From Opisthorchis felineus (taxonomy: Eukaryota > Platyhelminthes > Trematoda > Opisthorchiida > Opisthorchiidae), in contig SJOL01008821.1 in NCBI GenBank assembly GCA_004794785.1, positions 801,761 to 865,760 on the forward strand: a stretch of DNA of 64,000 nucleotides. The letters run 5' to 3'. Made by a program: the position numbers and the translations under genes. The stretch's first letter is position 1. Each line of letters starts with the position of its first letter. Shown here piece by piece: positions 1 to 12,600 of the stretch. Under the pieces are notes generated by a model, which saw nothing but the letters and a program-made list of their open reading frames with translations, was not told where the DNA came from and searched no databases.

Positions 1-125
1 TCGTCAAGATTTAAACACATTCTTATGCCCTCAACTATTTAATCCACCGACAGCAGTGTCCGTTTCTTGAGTGTCGTGTTTGCCAATAACAACCTCTTAG
101 TTACTTCCAACTAGGGCAACGGCGT
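1..125 (-). mobile_element. Penelope-like element fragment, cut by window edge
   Basis: Bases 1-125 are a diverged direct copy of 24047-24165, which is part of the reverse transcriptase region of the Penelope-like element at 22.9-24.6 kb. The match covers the stretch starting with TCAAGATTTAAACACA and continues through CAACCTCTT. The coding sense is the minus strand, so the element's 3' part would lie to the left, outside the window. It contains frame breaks and is a dead fragment. Confidence 0.7.
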
Positions 126-2129
126 TCAAAGATTTCAATCGCCAACAGGGCGGACAAGGAACAAATGACATTCCTTTAAATACCACCCGAAGATAAATTT
201 TCTCATCGATGCAAATATTTGATAACATCGATGTTTCACAATTTTGAGTCAAAATGCATCCTGGAAAACAAACTTTCGAAGCCCCGTCGGCTCATACACA
301 AATGGAAACGATGTGTGAACAAAAGCCAAGCAGAATGATATGGCTCGAAACCAGTTTCCTCAGTAAGCAACCCTTGAGTAGAGGAATGCCAAATAACTCA
401 TTAGACCCGGTCTAAATGAACTCATTTTATTAAAGACTATTTCGTTAAAACAATTCAGTCCCATGTACGATTAACGGAGCGCCATATGTGTACAAACCCA
501 TAGAACTAGAAATACGTAGTTTGGTCTCGAAAAGACTCTTGACTAACTGTTCGGCAAGGTTTGCAAGTGATTTTCGAACTGAGTAGGTTTTTTCTACCCA
601 TGCACTACCATCGTTTACCACCAATGAGGTCTCAAAAGAAGCTGAGAGAAATTTCGGAGAAATTAAGGGACAGGTCAATGTACTTACAGTTAGTAGACAA
701 GAATGATGACAATGATGGGGTAGGCAGTATTCATAAAGAAGTGAATTGCTTGTACCTTTCTTGTGAAGAACTGACCCGTTTACAGATGATTTAACATGCT
801 CAATAATAATCCGCAAAGATAATCACACCTATAAACAGTCCACAGTGGTGTTTCTCGTCGGCTTCACGTAAGTGTGTAACATCCCAGAAGAGGGGTCACC
901 ACAATAAAAGCCGAATATCCTTTTTCTTAGGGACAATCACCTCAGAGACTACCGTGTGAAAACTCATTTACCGAGCGTCCGGTGGCACGGTAACAAAATA
1001 AGCCAGGTGTTGCACATACCCATATAGGAGACCGAATTTCTATGGTGCCTAAGTCAGCCTAAAATCTGACTAGAAAAATTACTCTGTGACTCAATATCTC
1101 TCAAACCTAACACTGAGTGAGCTCCAACCAAGAAAAACAAAAACCGTTCACTCCACTAACATGTTTTGTTCTCGGACACGAAACAGCATCTAAAAACAGT
1201 AAGTCGTGGGAAATTCCGTTCTGGACTACTACATTCAGAATGTAAAATGGCGAAGGTGTAATTCGACCCCGAAGTGTGTCTGTCTGGAACGAGTGATTCT
1301 AGTTATGCTCTGGATATCAACTAACCGTTCAGAGTTTAAGTTGATTTCCATTTTTTTCCAGAGCTGCATGCCACTTGAAAAAATCTCCATACTTTGGCTT
1401 AGACTGTTTGGCTTTCCAACAAGGGGTAGGATAATATCCTCACAGAAATCGGTGCGAAAGAAGTTGAAAGTGTTGTACGTTCTGTGAAACATTTATTTTG
1501 ATTAAATTCGTGATGGAATAACAAAGCGCTAACATACCGCAGTCTATTGCTCGACTTCCCACCACATCTGGTGTCCTTCTTCAGGAGTAAAATAATCTTA
1601 ATTACAAAAAAAGACGGAAAAAGAAAACCACCGCTTCAAGGTTGTTATTTGAGTGATCGAGGGAACAAGCCTAATTTTGCAGTTTGAGCCTGAAATCAAC
1701 GCCCCATGCGCCTGATTGGTCCGATTACTGATTGGTACTGACCAAACAACTGACATGGGTAGACCGTCATTTCGGTTGACGTACGCAGGTTGAGTATGAA
1801 TCGGCAGGGTTTCTGCACATCTTTTTATATGTATCGAAATTCTTGTTTGATGTGATGTACCAGCGTTCCTCAACCCCCTATGTAATGACATGAGTTTCAC
1901 TTGTAAAAATGAAGGTCCCGAGCTAGATTAAAGTTTCCTTGCCTTATCGTAGCCAAAGTCGACCAGTTGTTCTAATGTTAGTTCGCGAGGATACAGTGAT
2001 GGAGCAAGAAAATTTCACTGCACGTGCCCACTCGCGTATCTGTTAAACACAGTACAGGGGAAGCTCCATCAGTAACCGTTACAGACGTCACTCTGCCCAT
2101 AGTATTGCCTCATCAATGTTTAGCTAAGT
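126..2129. other. No gene recognised
   Basis: No homology or convincing spliced exon chain is seen here. One short segment (1362-1425) has a good 3' splice site and an ATG and could be a first exon of the Ig-domain gene downstream; this is discussed as a finding. The remaining open frames on the two strands are short and unrecognised. Confidence 0.4.
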
Positions 2130-2790
2130 AAGTTCCCCGTGCACAGAAGAGGTTGATCGGACAGCAGCCCAAACTGAAATAAAGAACAAACTTCAGGATA
2201 GTGCATATACAACTAGTTTGATTGGGCGTCACTTACGAAGGGTGTTGGTACCGATGAGGAAACCCAACAGGTAGTGAATTTGGACAGCTGTTATTCCAAA
2301 CAAAAAGCGATATTGGAAGTCTCGAAGGATTCTGAACACGGTTAACATAAGAGTAGCTTTCCAGAAGGGTAACACTCTGCGCTCTGTACTAGTGCAATTG
2401 AAGGTTCGCCTCCCGGCGAACAAAACTAGGGACTTTGTCCATGGAATTAAATTCAACGACTACACCAAGGTCTATATAGGACAGTGCCAGGAAAATTCAC
2501 ACCAGAATCGAAGAGCACGGGAGGAAAATAAACAGGCCGCCAAGAAACGCAGATGAATATCGAGGGTTACTGAAAGACTAACCAATGGCAGAACGTGCAC
2601 TGGACACAAGACACAAAATAGATTTAGAAAATTTTGAAGTTTTGAGGCAGGCACTACGGTCAGCGCCACAGAGACTGATGGTCGAGGCCGTGGAAATCAC
2701 CAAGCCCGCCAACGTAAATAGAGTAGAAGGCGTGCAGCTGGCAAGCGCGTGGAGAACGGCTTTAGATCAGTCGAGTTGACACGTGTTGGT
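2130..2790 (+). mobile_element. Penelope-like element 3' fragment (GIY-YIG region)
   Basis: This stretch is colinear with the 3' half of the Penelope-like element at 22.9-24.6 kb but in the opposite orientation. It reads through the finger region (GNTLRSVLVQLK), a decayed GIY-YIG core (FNDYTKVYIGQ) and the C-terminal tail ending in a conserved RIDLEN-like/VNRxxGVxL block at 2585-2779. In Penelope-like elements this domain order is reverse transcriptase then a GIY-YIG endonuclease. Several frameshifts and stops make it a pseudogene. No RT motifs are seen upstream, so it is 5' truncated. Confidence 0.8.
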
Positions 2791-3275
2791 GTGCGCTTAT
2801 CAGAAAGAGGAGTCATCAACAGAAGTAGCTTAAATCTGGAGTGCACTTAATCTCACCAAACTTCAACCACCCTCCCAAATAAATTGTCGTAGCACTCACA
2901 AGCCCACACAGACAAACGAAAGCTACCAGTGGCAACCAAAGTGATTCATCAAATGAAGCACTTGAATCTGAAGATTAAGGAACTAAACCCGATGAAATAT
3001 AATTTGAAATTTCCCCAACCCATCAGTCGTAAGATTTAGGCAACCACACTAACCGACAAGACGCTTTAATTGGCATTCAACACTATATATAGTGTGTTTA
3101 CCTGAAGGGGTCTTACTGGTTGGTTCTCCGGCTGTCTTAAAACCCGGCCAACTTGGTGACCTGCTCACTTAGCCTGATGAAACTTACGTGTCAACAGTGA
3201 AACGCTGCCCAGCTAAAAGCTACCAACTGTTTACCAAGCCCTTATGAAACACTTACTCTGCCCACTTTCGTTCAG
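2791..3275. other. Intron or intergenic, nothing recognised
   Basis: No coding signal is visible apart from the pyrimidine-rich 3' splice site that ends at 3275 (CCCACTTTCGTTCAG). Confidence 0.4.
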
Positions 3276-3688
3276 TATCTTCGGAACCTGGCATTCTGGT
3301 ACGACTACGGCGCGTTTCTTCGTCAGTGGATTCAGCTAGTCGGAGTTCCAAACCCGAGTTGAAAGCAACCCATGAACAGGAATTCACTATCCTAAAATGT
3401 ACTGTAAACAATCCTCGACCAAATGTAGATGTGTTCATATCGTGCCCAGCTATTGGTGGAGCGACCGCCTCTGGATTTTGTTACCAAGGCTGTCAGCCAA
3501 CCAAATCGTGTTCAAAGTTTGATGAACCCCATGAACAATGTGTACCCAATGAGTCGACTGTGTTCTGCGAGAAAATTCAACTTTCTAACGGCACAACATC
3601 CCTGACACTTCGAATCAACCGTACTGATCCCAGACTGGCCGGCACCTGGTCATGCGCACATGCTGGACTCGAAAGCACTAAATTTGAG
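3276..3688 (+). CDS. Exon: Ig-like domain
   Basis: The exon of 413 bp enters in phase 1 after TTTCGTTCAG and leaves in phase 0 at GAG|GTAAGC. It encodes an Ig fold with the first core Cys in FTILKCTV and the second in [10 protein letters not shown], preceded by the typical [17 protein letters not shown] (strands E-F). Six more cysteines lie between them (FISC, FCYQGC, SC, QC, VFC), unusual for an Ig domain and suggesting extra disulphides. Two N-glycosylation sites are visible (NGT, NRT). Confidence 0.75.
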
Positions 3689-6600
3689 GTAAGCCATATC
3701 AAGAACTCAACGTCGCACAAATACCATCTACTGAAAAGAAGCTGTCCAAGAGTTCAGTGTAGAAGTGTCAGTGAATGGCTTTGTCTTGCATTGTAGTCAT
3801 TTTTTCAGTCAATTCGTGGACAGGTTACATCACCCTGAGTTTGAATGCTTCTTGAATTAAAGACCTGTGGTGTACCTACTTTAAGTTTGCTGGATTCCGC
3901 AGAAGTGCAACGGATGTACCTCGCAGCCTACGTTTCACTACGGTACTCAAAGTTGAACGGAAGCTTTCCGTTAATATAAGCCTCACCAGTAAGTATAAAG
4001 AACAACGGTAGGTTGACCATACAAAGGCCGAATGTTATAATAATCCCGCAAAATGAGCTGTTACCTTGAAGATCTCACAACTTTACCCTTGTATCCTGAG
4101 GTGTAGCTTTAAATCGATACTCTATGAGAGACTATCCCCAAAATCACATAAATATCACTCTAAATCCCCCCGTGACGCAAAATCTCCTCAAAAATAAAGC
4201 CAGTAAGTAAATCTGGTGTGACGGAATATCGCGAACTTTGACGCTAATTAGGTATCTGGCCAGTGACACGAGGACGAAATTGCCCGCAGCAATTGGGGAA
4301 CTGAACATTTTTGGTCTGTATGCAGCTGCTTTCACGCGTGAAGATGACGATTTAAACGACAGCATTCGTGACTGGGTTTTCAGAACTTATTTTACCGAGA
4401 GACACCGCCTTGCAAAGTCCCTTCAGGCGATCTCCCCAGATGGCCAAACCTTTGTACATTATTTTTGGTTCTGGAGAGACAACTTGAGTAGCCCGACATA
4501 AAAAGTGATTTGATTTACATCGGGGTCTGTTTAAAAGGGTACCTTTTTAGGCAGATCCCTGGGAATCATTTTTAACCACCGTTTCCGTAGAATATTGAGC
4601 TCAGTGAGTCATTCAATTTCTGCATTTCTAGAAACGTGGCTTGAATTCTTCTTACATTGAACGACTTATTCTCGCTTCTAGATTTCCGTTCAGAAAGATG
4701 ATTCCAAAGAGAAGATGCAGCATGTCGAAGTGGCACTGTCGGAACCAAAGCAACAACCTCGTGGTGAGTAAGATGTGAAGAGTGAAATATCACCGTCTTT
4801 CACCATATTAATGTTCACTGTCATGGACAACTGTTAACCTGTTGGGTGAGAAAAGAAATTTAATTATGCATGAAAAGTATGTGCAGTTTGGCTTTGCGAC
4901 AACAATCGTAAAGTCGGATATCCTAACTTGTAGGTGATCACGGGATTAGTAGAATTCACATCCACATCACTCTCGCGTGAACCATCCTCCTCTTGTCCTG
5001 CCGCAATTATTCCGGTAAGTTCACACTAAATGTGGGAAGCGCTGGACCCGAGTTTCCCTCCTATTACAGCACATCAGCACTGCATATCTTCTGCTGTGCC
5101 AGGGTTTGACCTTTTGATGGTTTAAAGCAATCACATCGCTCAAGCTTGAATACATTTACCTGTTCAGACGTGGTAATTCAGTTGCGTCCAGCGTGCGCTG
5201 GTGAAGTAGTGTTAACACGACCGTCACGCATATTGGGAAGACCAACGATATACACTGCTGATGAGCTATAATAGGAGCAAACGTTGAGTCCAGAACTTCC
5301 TTCCTTTGGTGCAGACTTACGAGAATAACCGCGCCAGGAGAGGACAGAGGAGGAATTTAGATGAGAAATGTTTAGGTTATAACCATTACTGTTAACCCTC
5401 CGGATTGTGATATCAAATGCAACTTTGATGAGTTCGGAAACAAATAAGCGAGCTCATGGGGTAGGTATCCGCGTCTTCGAAGAAAAATCAATGGTTAAGA
5501 CAGGTCCTTGCCAACTGCAAAAATAGAAAAATGTGTCATTGTTTGGCAGCCATTTGAAACCACAGCCCATAAACACTACTCGTGTATCGTACTAGAAACT
5601 AGAACCGCAGGTTTATTAGAATTGTGTTAGTTCTACAAATATACTCACTTGCATTCCAATTTGGTTTTCACGGAGACTCACCTGAGGAACAGCATAAACA
5701 AGGGATTCAGCTGGGATACAGGTGAGTCTCCCGTGAAATCAAAATAGTATCCAAATGAGTGTATTTGTCGAATTTCGTTAAATTTGGGTTCTAGTAGAAC
5801 ATAAGGTTAAGGGAAACTTGGGGACTGCGCCTACGTGGTGAGCCCCAAGAAGGGTGAAACCAGTAGTGGTGTTTCAGGAGAGTTTTCAGTAACTACTAGT
5901 AGTGTATCACCTTTACAATGTATTTTTTCTGGCCCTCCGAAATGAGTCAGTGCACAAATCTTAAGTACCAGCATGGCTGTTGCTAACTTGTGCCATTCAT
6001 GGCTCCCGAATGTTACGCCACTGAATCTCGAGTGCCACGAACATGGTTGTGGGACATGTCCTGCAGAAAAAAATCGAATGTATTCCAAAGCCACTGCTAA
6101 CTACTGATTAGAACCGAGCGTGTTTGGATAAATTTACTAAGGGGTAATGAAAAAAACGCGTTTTTGGAGAGGCAGTACTACAAGCTCGTGCGAGTCACAT
6201 GCTTACCCATAGTCTACAGAGAAGCATTTCTTCATACCTAATTTTGCATGCTATGGAGTGCCCTTCGAAAAAGACCCTTCTTCCTGAGTGTCTCTAATGA
6301 CACACTTCATCAGCCATTATTTGGTGCGAAATTTCCCCTGAACAGACCTCCCACAGGGGGCTAAAACCCATTTTCCTTATGGCGTCCTGTCTTTAAGGTA
6401 AATGTTGTAAATCTGGGAGAAAGTTTGACCGAACTGCAACTATGCGGACGCATGGAGGCGAGTGCATTCTGTGTAAGCCATCTTCAAGAACTACGCTCTT
6501 GTGACTATCGGTGTGCTAGGCTGCAGACTACAATATGAGTCTCAACATGGATACAAGGACTTTCTTATTGTCACTTTCATCCTCGATATTCTGGGTAATT

Positions 6601-9600
6601 GTTAGTGGCATAGGCTCTCCTAACCCTTTCCAACGAGCTAGCTCCAGGCTATACCTTTTTCACTTTCCTTTCTATTTCTACATTAGAGTTTTTAAAAATA
6701 GCGAATTTGTGCACCGGTTTTCAGGATTGCCCTGATGTTACAGATGGTGATGAGGATGAACGCAATCAGGTAAAAAAATTGGGCAAACTCACGAGTTCCA
6801 AGCAGTTTTACGCAAAAAAGTAAACGTAATTACAAAGTGAGCAGTGTCTGACAGCGCAGTACTTGTTTGTTTGACTCTCGGGAGTGACAAGAGAACTTTC
6901 GGATTAGTCCAAATTTGGTAGTCCAGTTTAATTTAATACTGGTATGTCTTTTAACAAAACTAAAGCTTGTTGTCATGCTTTTCTATTTCCAGCAGAGACT
7001 ACCCCACATTACGTGCAGAAAGTACAAGAGAACGAATTAGAACAACGACCATGTGAGTTGGGTAACAAAAATAAACAGAACTGTCACACTTTACTGAGAC
7101 TTTTGTCTTTCCAGTCACGCTCTGAAGGCTGAATTCGATGGCTCTGATTGATCCACATATTTGCGGGCTCACCGCTGCTCGCTCTCCCAAATTTAGTGTT
7201 CAACCTTCTGTGACTTTCTACTCCAGTTTATTTCATGCAATCATATGTGAGCGGTGTAGAGGAGCAGGACGGATAGGGTTGTGCGCATGTTTTAATCTAA
7301 CTTCCCCAATTTGATTCAAAAACCCGGAATGAACTCTGAAACTTTGGGTATAGTAAAAGATCATCAATGGGTTTTGGAGAGGATTTGAAAGCTGTTGAGC
7401 TTTTCTTTTGTATCCTGTGATCTCAAATCCATAGAGCGTTCTAAGATAGGAATCTATCCTTTTCACTTGATCTTGGACACTAGTAGCTCGCAGCACAAAA
7501 ACAAGCAGCAAAAACCGGTAAAGGTTGGTGCTCTTGGGTCATATTATGCGACAAATTGCAGGAAAATGATACTAGAATACTTTGAAAGACTATCGGTAGT
7601 GTTTGCGTCAACAGATTTGTGTTTTTGTGGAAATGGTCTGCTTCTTGGCCGAGCCTTCACTGCAGTAGCACTTAATCTATTATAGCTCACGGAGCTGTTG
7701 AAGAGTTTTCTGCAGCCCCATGAATAGCGTGTTACGTCAAAAACGTGTGATTCGCTAGCTCAAATGTCGTATCAACTGAAACATGAGGCGGACTTTGTGC
7801 AGCACAAGACTGTCAAAAAAGGGACATTCAGCTGGGATTCGGTTGAAGTCCTCACTAACACCAACTTAATTTTCGACTGTTTACATCACCCTGTTTACAT
7901 CACACGTGTAATGGAATTGTCAGACAGCCCTTAGGCAGAATAGCAGTAGTAGCGGTAGTTAGTTTTGCCAAACTTTTTGTGAAGTGGAAGCTCCCTTCCA
8001 CCAGTAGTACTCACGACACCAGAATCTGGAATAAAAGCTCAAGCTATGACAATGGAATTCAGCCCAGATGTATAAAAGGGAGTCACTGGATTTCAGATAT
8101 AAGTGATTATCGATGATGATAACAAAGACAGTTCGTTGTATGAGTATGCTGTCACCGGAAAACGCTGAGGCGTGGGCTAGTAGCCATTTAACCATAGCAT
8201 TTCTTCACCAAAACGAATACAGCGCCAGTTTAGAGGTATAGCGCTGTCCTGAGAAATTTTTTCCCGGACAGGGAACAAACTGCGTAGTCTAAAATGTAAC
8301 TGCATCGGGAAAGGCATACTGGCTTCAGTAGCAGTACATGAACCGAGAAGGTGGTCCACTTCGATGCAAGCAACAACCTATCCGTTGCATTAGACATGCC
8401 CGGCAAAATGGTTATATTAGATAGGGGGAAGTAACAGAGGGGTATTATTATAGCGAGGGAATAGTGTGCCACAGGAATGACCTTTGGCGGGAGGTCGTAG
8501 TAGAAGGACCCCAAGTGTCGTAGCCTTATATTTATTCGGATACAGTTAAGGACACGTAAGCTATCCCAACAATAGAGAAAGACGATTTTTAGAAAACCTA
8601 TTTTGCATATGAATTTTGTTGGCAAAACCATTTTTTGATACACACGGCTCTCGTGTTCTTCGAACTGTCAGTTACGTACCGTAATAAAGCAGTTCTTCCG
8701 TGTTTTACTTACAGTGGCCTACCTACGCAGACCAGTCGTACTATTCAGCGTGCTGGCTGTCCTAGTCGTGTCAGTACTAATCAACTTGATCTTTTGTATT
8801 CGGTGTATGCTTATGCGATCCTACATAGGTAAGTCACTTGATTGGCTGTGTCAGGATTTGTGCAATATGAACACCTAATTGACTTTCTTCATGAGGTTGG
8901 TTTCAGGAATTCCTGTCCTTATAAACACCAATATCACAAATACTCTGCTCACATGGTTCACGGTATGTTGGTGTTTTTCTCTACACTTCTCAGGGCTAAC
9001 TACAGACGGTCAAGCACATAGTTTTGCTGGTTCGATCAGCACAGAATAAGGGTTCAAAACTGAAATGTCAGAATTCACTGGAGCACACAAGTCTTCATGT
9101 GAAGCTGACGAATTTCGATTGTATGATGGAAAAACTGAAGTCACGTTTAAACTGCAAATGTGAAAAACGTGTTAGGAATAGCGGAAGTGATAAATCGAAA
9201 ATGCTTGTGTTTACCCTGAACACAGTTGAGTATCCTTGTATCTGGACAGAGAACAGTGAATGAATAATTGTTTAAAAAACCAGGGCAATTCACAGTCGTA
9301 AAGCACCATGTAAATTTGGCTTTTGGTGCGTCAGCCCACACTCTAGAAGTGGGTTATTCTTATCATCGAATGCAGAGTGAGCATCGTGATAGTTCACGTT
9401 CACGTCACTCTCGTTTGAAGAGTTCTTCGGTCGTGGTGCAATTATTCTCTTGAGTCCACACCAAATAAGAGAAGCACAAGGCTCGATTTTTGCTCTTATT
9501 AGAGCTCAGCAGCGGTGAATTTCGCTGACCATGCCGGGGTTTGAACTCCGCACCTCGGACATGTGAGACGAGCGTGTTACCACCGCCATGACAGGAGGAC

Positions 9601-12600
9601 TGTGATGTGATGAGTGATGTGAACGTGAAACGGTTAAACTGATGCTATATCGACCTGAATATGGCCGAACAAATCCGTCAGAATAGTGGTAAATAGCTGA
9701 AGGGTAGTCAGATATAGAGAGCCCCGAGCAAAAAAATACTCTGTGGGAACGTCCTAATTGATCGTAGTTGAGAACAGCGGAATATCTTGGAGGAGAACGA
9801 TCTCCGTCTATGACACAAGCTTGTTATGATTTACATATATCCGAATTTTCTGAAAATAATACTATGAAGACAGTGCACCAGTGTTGTGTCCGTGCCTCAT
9901 AACGATTATAACATAGCACACACTCTCATAAAGTCCTTCTTTGTCGTCGACGGACATCGTCACCATTCCGCTAAAAACGACGTTTCTTACAGAAGCCTCA
10001 TGAAACTGTAATTTAGACTCTGATTTGAGTCAAAGCTCTAGCGCGATCTCATCGATCCTTTGAACTGGTCCACGTAGATGGATCACTTTAAGTGGTCATA
10101 CTGGAGCATGAACGTGTTATAACGCTTGTCCCCTTAAGAGGCTGCATTCAGAAAATCATCGGTAATGATATTTTTCCATACATGCCTCTTCAAGGGAGGC
10201 CTAACCACCAGAAGAGGCTCACTGCAAGTGATTTCATCTGATGGAATACTTATGTGAAGGAGGAAAATTGTGGTATTGGTGTACCATACAGATGAAATTC
10301 ACCAATATGTTTGGTGAATTGGGCAGCGAGGTTGCGAACTTTTCACCGCTAACCGAGTTGGTATTGGCAGTGCTTTGTTGTGAAGCGAAATGGTCCTTCA
10401 GTGAAGAATATCCACGCAATGGATAGAATAAATAATGGAACAGTCAGGGATTACTCCAAGATCATCTCAAATCAGAATCTAACTACTCGGCTAACTAACT
10501 GCTCTGAAGTGGGGTGGGTTTTTTAGTTTCATTCTGTGCATCTTTAACTGAGAATCACTATGACCTCAGAAATGCCCGATTTCTGACGTCAGCCACATGA
10601 ACTAAGGTGTCTTGTTGACATCCTTCTATGGTCGTTTATGGGGAGACATTTTCTATCCTGTAATTCGGATCCAACAGTTATCTCGTGGCGAAAGATGATG
10701 GTGTTGTACACTGATGCCTATCGCAGGATAGGTGAACAGACCAAAACAAAGAAATGAGTGCTTTTCAATCTGGGAGCTAACAAAAAGTAGTCGAACGCCG
10801 GTGACCTCCAACGCATATTGTACATAATGAGATGCCAATTCACTGACTCAGACATACAACTGAAGCAAGTTCGCACCACCTGAGCGTTCAGGACGGCTAC
10901 AACCAGTTTATATGACTCTATCGGCTGACGGCACCGTGCATTTTCTTCGCAGACCAACCCCCAGAGAGAAATGGGAGAAAAATTTTGGTTCCAAAGGGAA
11001 AAAGCGCAATGAAAGTGCTCGGTATTACTGGTGACAGATTTACTAGCTGGCTGACACGCTATGTCGTGGAGTTCATAAGTTTTTCTGAAACAATATACAG
11101 CCACAACAGTGGTTTTTCTTCACTGATCGACTCAATTTGATCGATAAATCAGCTTGAAGTATGTGCAAAGAACCAGTGATTCGAACGTCAGTCTGTTTCC
11201 CGGTTCTCTACCCCGAGTTCTGTTCTGGTTCCAGTTTATCTAGTTGACCATATTGACCGGCATGAAAGAGTTTGATATCTACCATACAGGTTCATCATGT
11301 TGCACTAGCGTGCCTCAGTCGATGCTACTCTAGAGTCTGGTGTTTCAGACAAGTTGGAATTCTCAGTTGCACACACGCAAAGGCTGTGTAAATTGCCAGG
11401 AAGGAATCAAATTTCCGCCGCAGAACACTTTTCCGCAACAGAACACATGTCATACGCTTGGTATTAGTCCCCGCTCTAACGAGCTAACATCCCAGCCAAG
11501 GTCTGCTAACCTCCGAATGTTTCTTTTGAAAGGCGGTAGTGTAAGTACTTTTGCTCACAGGCTTCAGACTACACGGTCAAACTTATTTACGCGTACATAC
11601 ACGCAAATCATCGGTACATCACAGGTGATCTCACACTCCAAGGTGAACTTGGTAGTTTTGGCCATCTCAAAATAGTTCACAAGCTGAAACCTTACAGCAT
11701 ACCATTTTCTGTTTTTTTTTCTGGAGACACCCAAAACGACCTTTCCATAGTGATGTTTCCGTAACATACACTAGAATGGAACTTCATCAGCCATAGAGAA
11801 GGAGCAATGCACAACAACCACCTCGCGTTTGTGACGCAGGAATAAACGTTAGGTATCGATTCAAATTAGTACACAAATTCGCATTGACTAACTACGATAA
11901 CAAAGCTTGCTAAGCCATTAAGGGTTCTATTAAAGTCAAACTAAACCGGATTTGCCTCTTCGCTTTCTCAATAATAAAAGGATGATTAATCTCCTGTAGT
12001 AATCCTAGTAACTCAACTACATCGTTCTTAGTCAACTTTGGAAGGTTGGAAAAGCTAGTATCAAAATATTCATCACAGTGCTCTTCCTTCCTGGTTTTTA
12101 GGTTTCCTCTTTTCGCCTAAGCAAGCTTGTCGCCAGCCAACCAGTTGATGGAGAGGGTGCGCAAACATTCCATTTCGTAGTATTTTGTCCAATCGTATTA
12201 CTCAGTATCCTGGTGATACCAATGTCAAGACAGTCTAAAAACACCATGAGGTTCCGATAAATATGACATGGGTACATATAATTTTATTCTAGAAGTTTAT
12301 GCGCACTAAACGTTCTCTAGAGTGACTCTTACCGGACTGTTAGTGTACAGTCATTTCAGATGGGCAAACGCCGTGCAGTTGTAAATCGGTGCTTTCCCGT
12401 TAATTAACCCTTTATTCTATAACTTAGGGTGGGTAGTATTTTTAGTGATATGGGGACAATCCTGTTGTTGCTGCTGCAGCATTCCTTCTTGCAACACGGC
12501 GAAATACTTTCTCAACGGCATGTTTCACCGTGAACTGGTAATCAATAGGAATAGTACCGCGTGATTTCTGCACCAGCCTTGTGAAATTTCTTTCGCATCC

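Noticed and set aside
445..816. 123-codon minus-strand ORF near the window start
   Set aside because: Could be repeat-derived; it shows no RT or GIY-YIG motif and an opposite-strand frame overlaps it.
6725..6769. 45-bp exon-like segment ([15 protein letters not shown]) with good AG and GT ends
   Set aside because: Its phase (0 to 0) does not fit between the 4682-4763 exon (ends phase 1) and the 6993-7052 exon (needs phase 1). The donor is also weak (GTAAAA).
8908..8962. Exon-like segment after TTGGTTTCAG following the transmembrane exon
   Set aside because: It would leave in phase 0, incompatible with the terminal exon at 15689, whereas the direct join is in phase.
10234..10426. Overlapping 61-codon ORFs on both strands
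   Set aside because: Equal length on opposite strands, no splice context and no recognisable domain.
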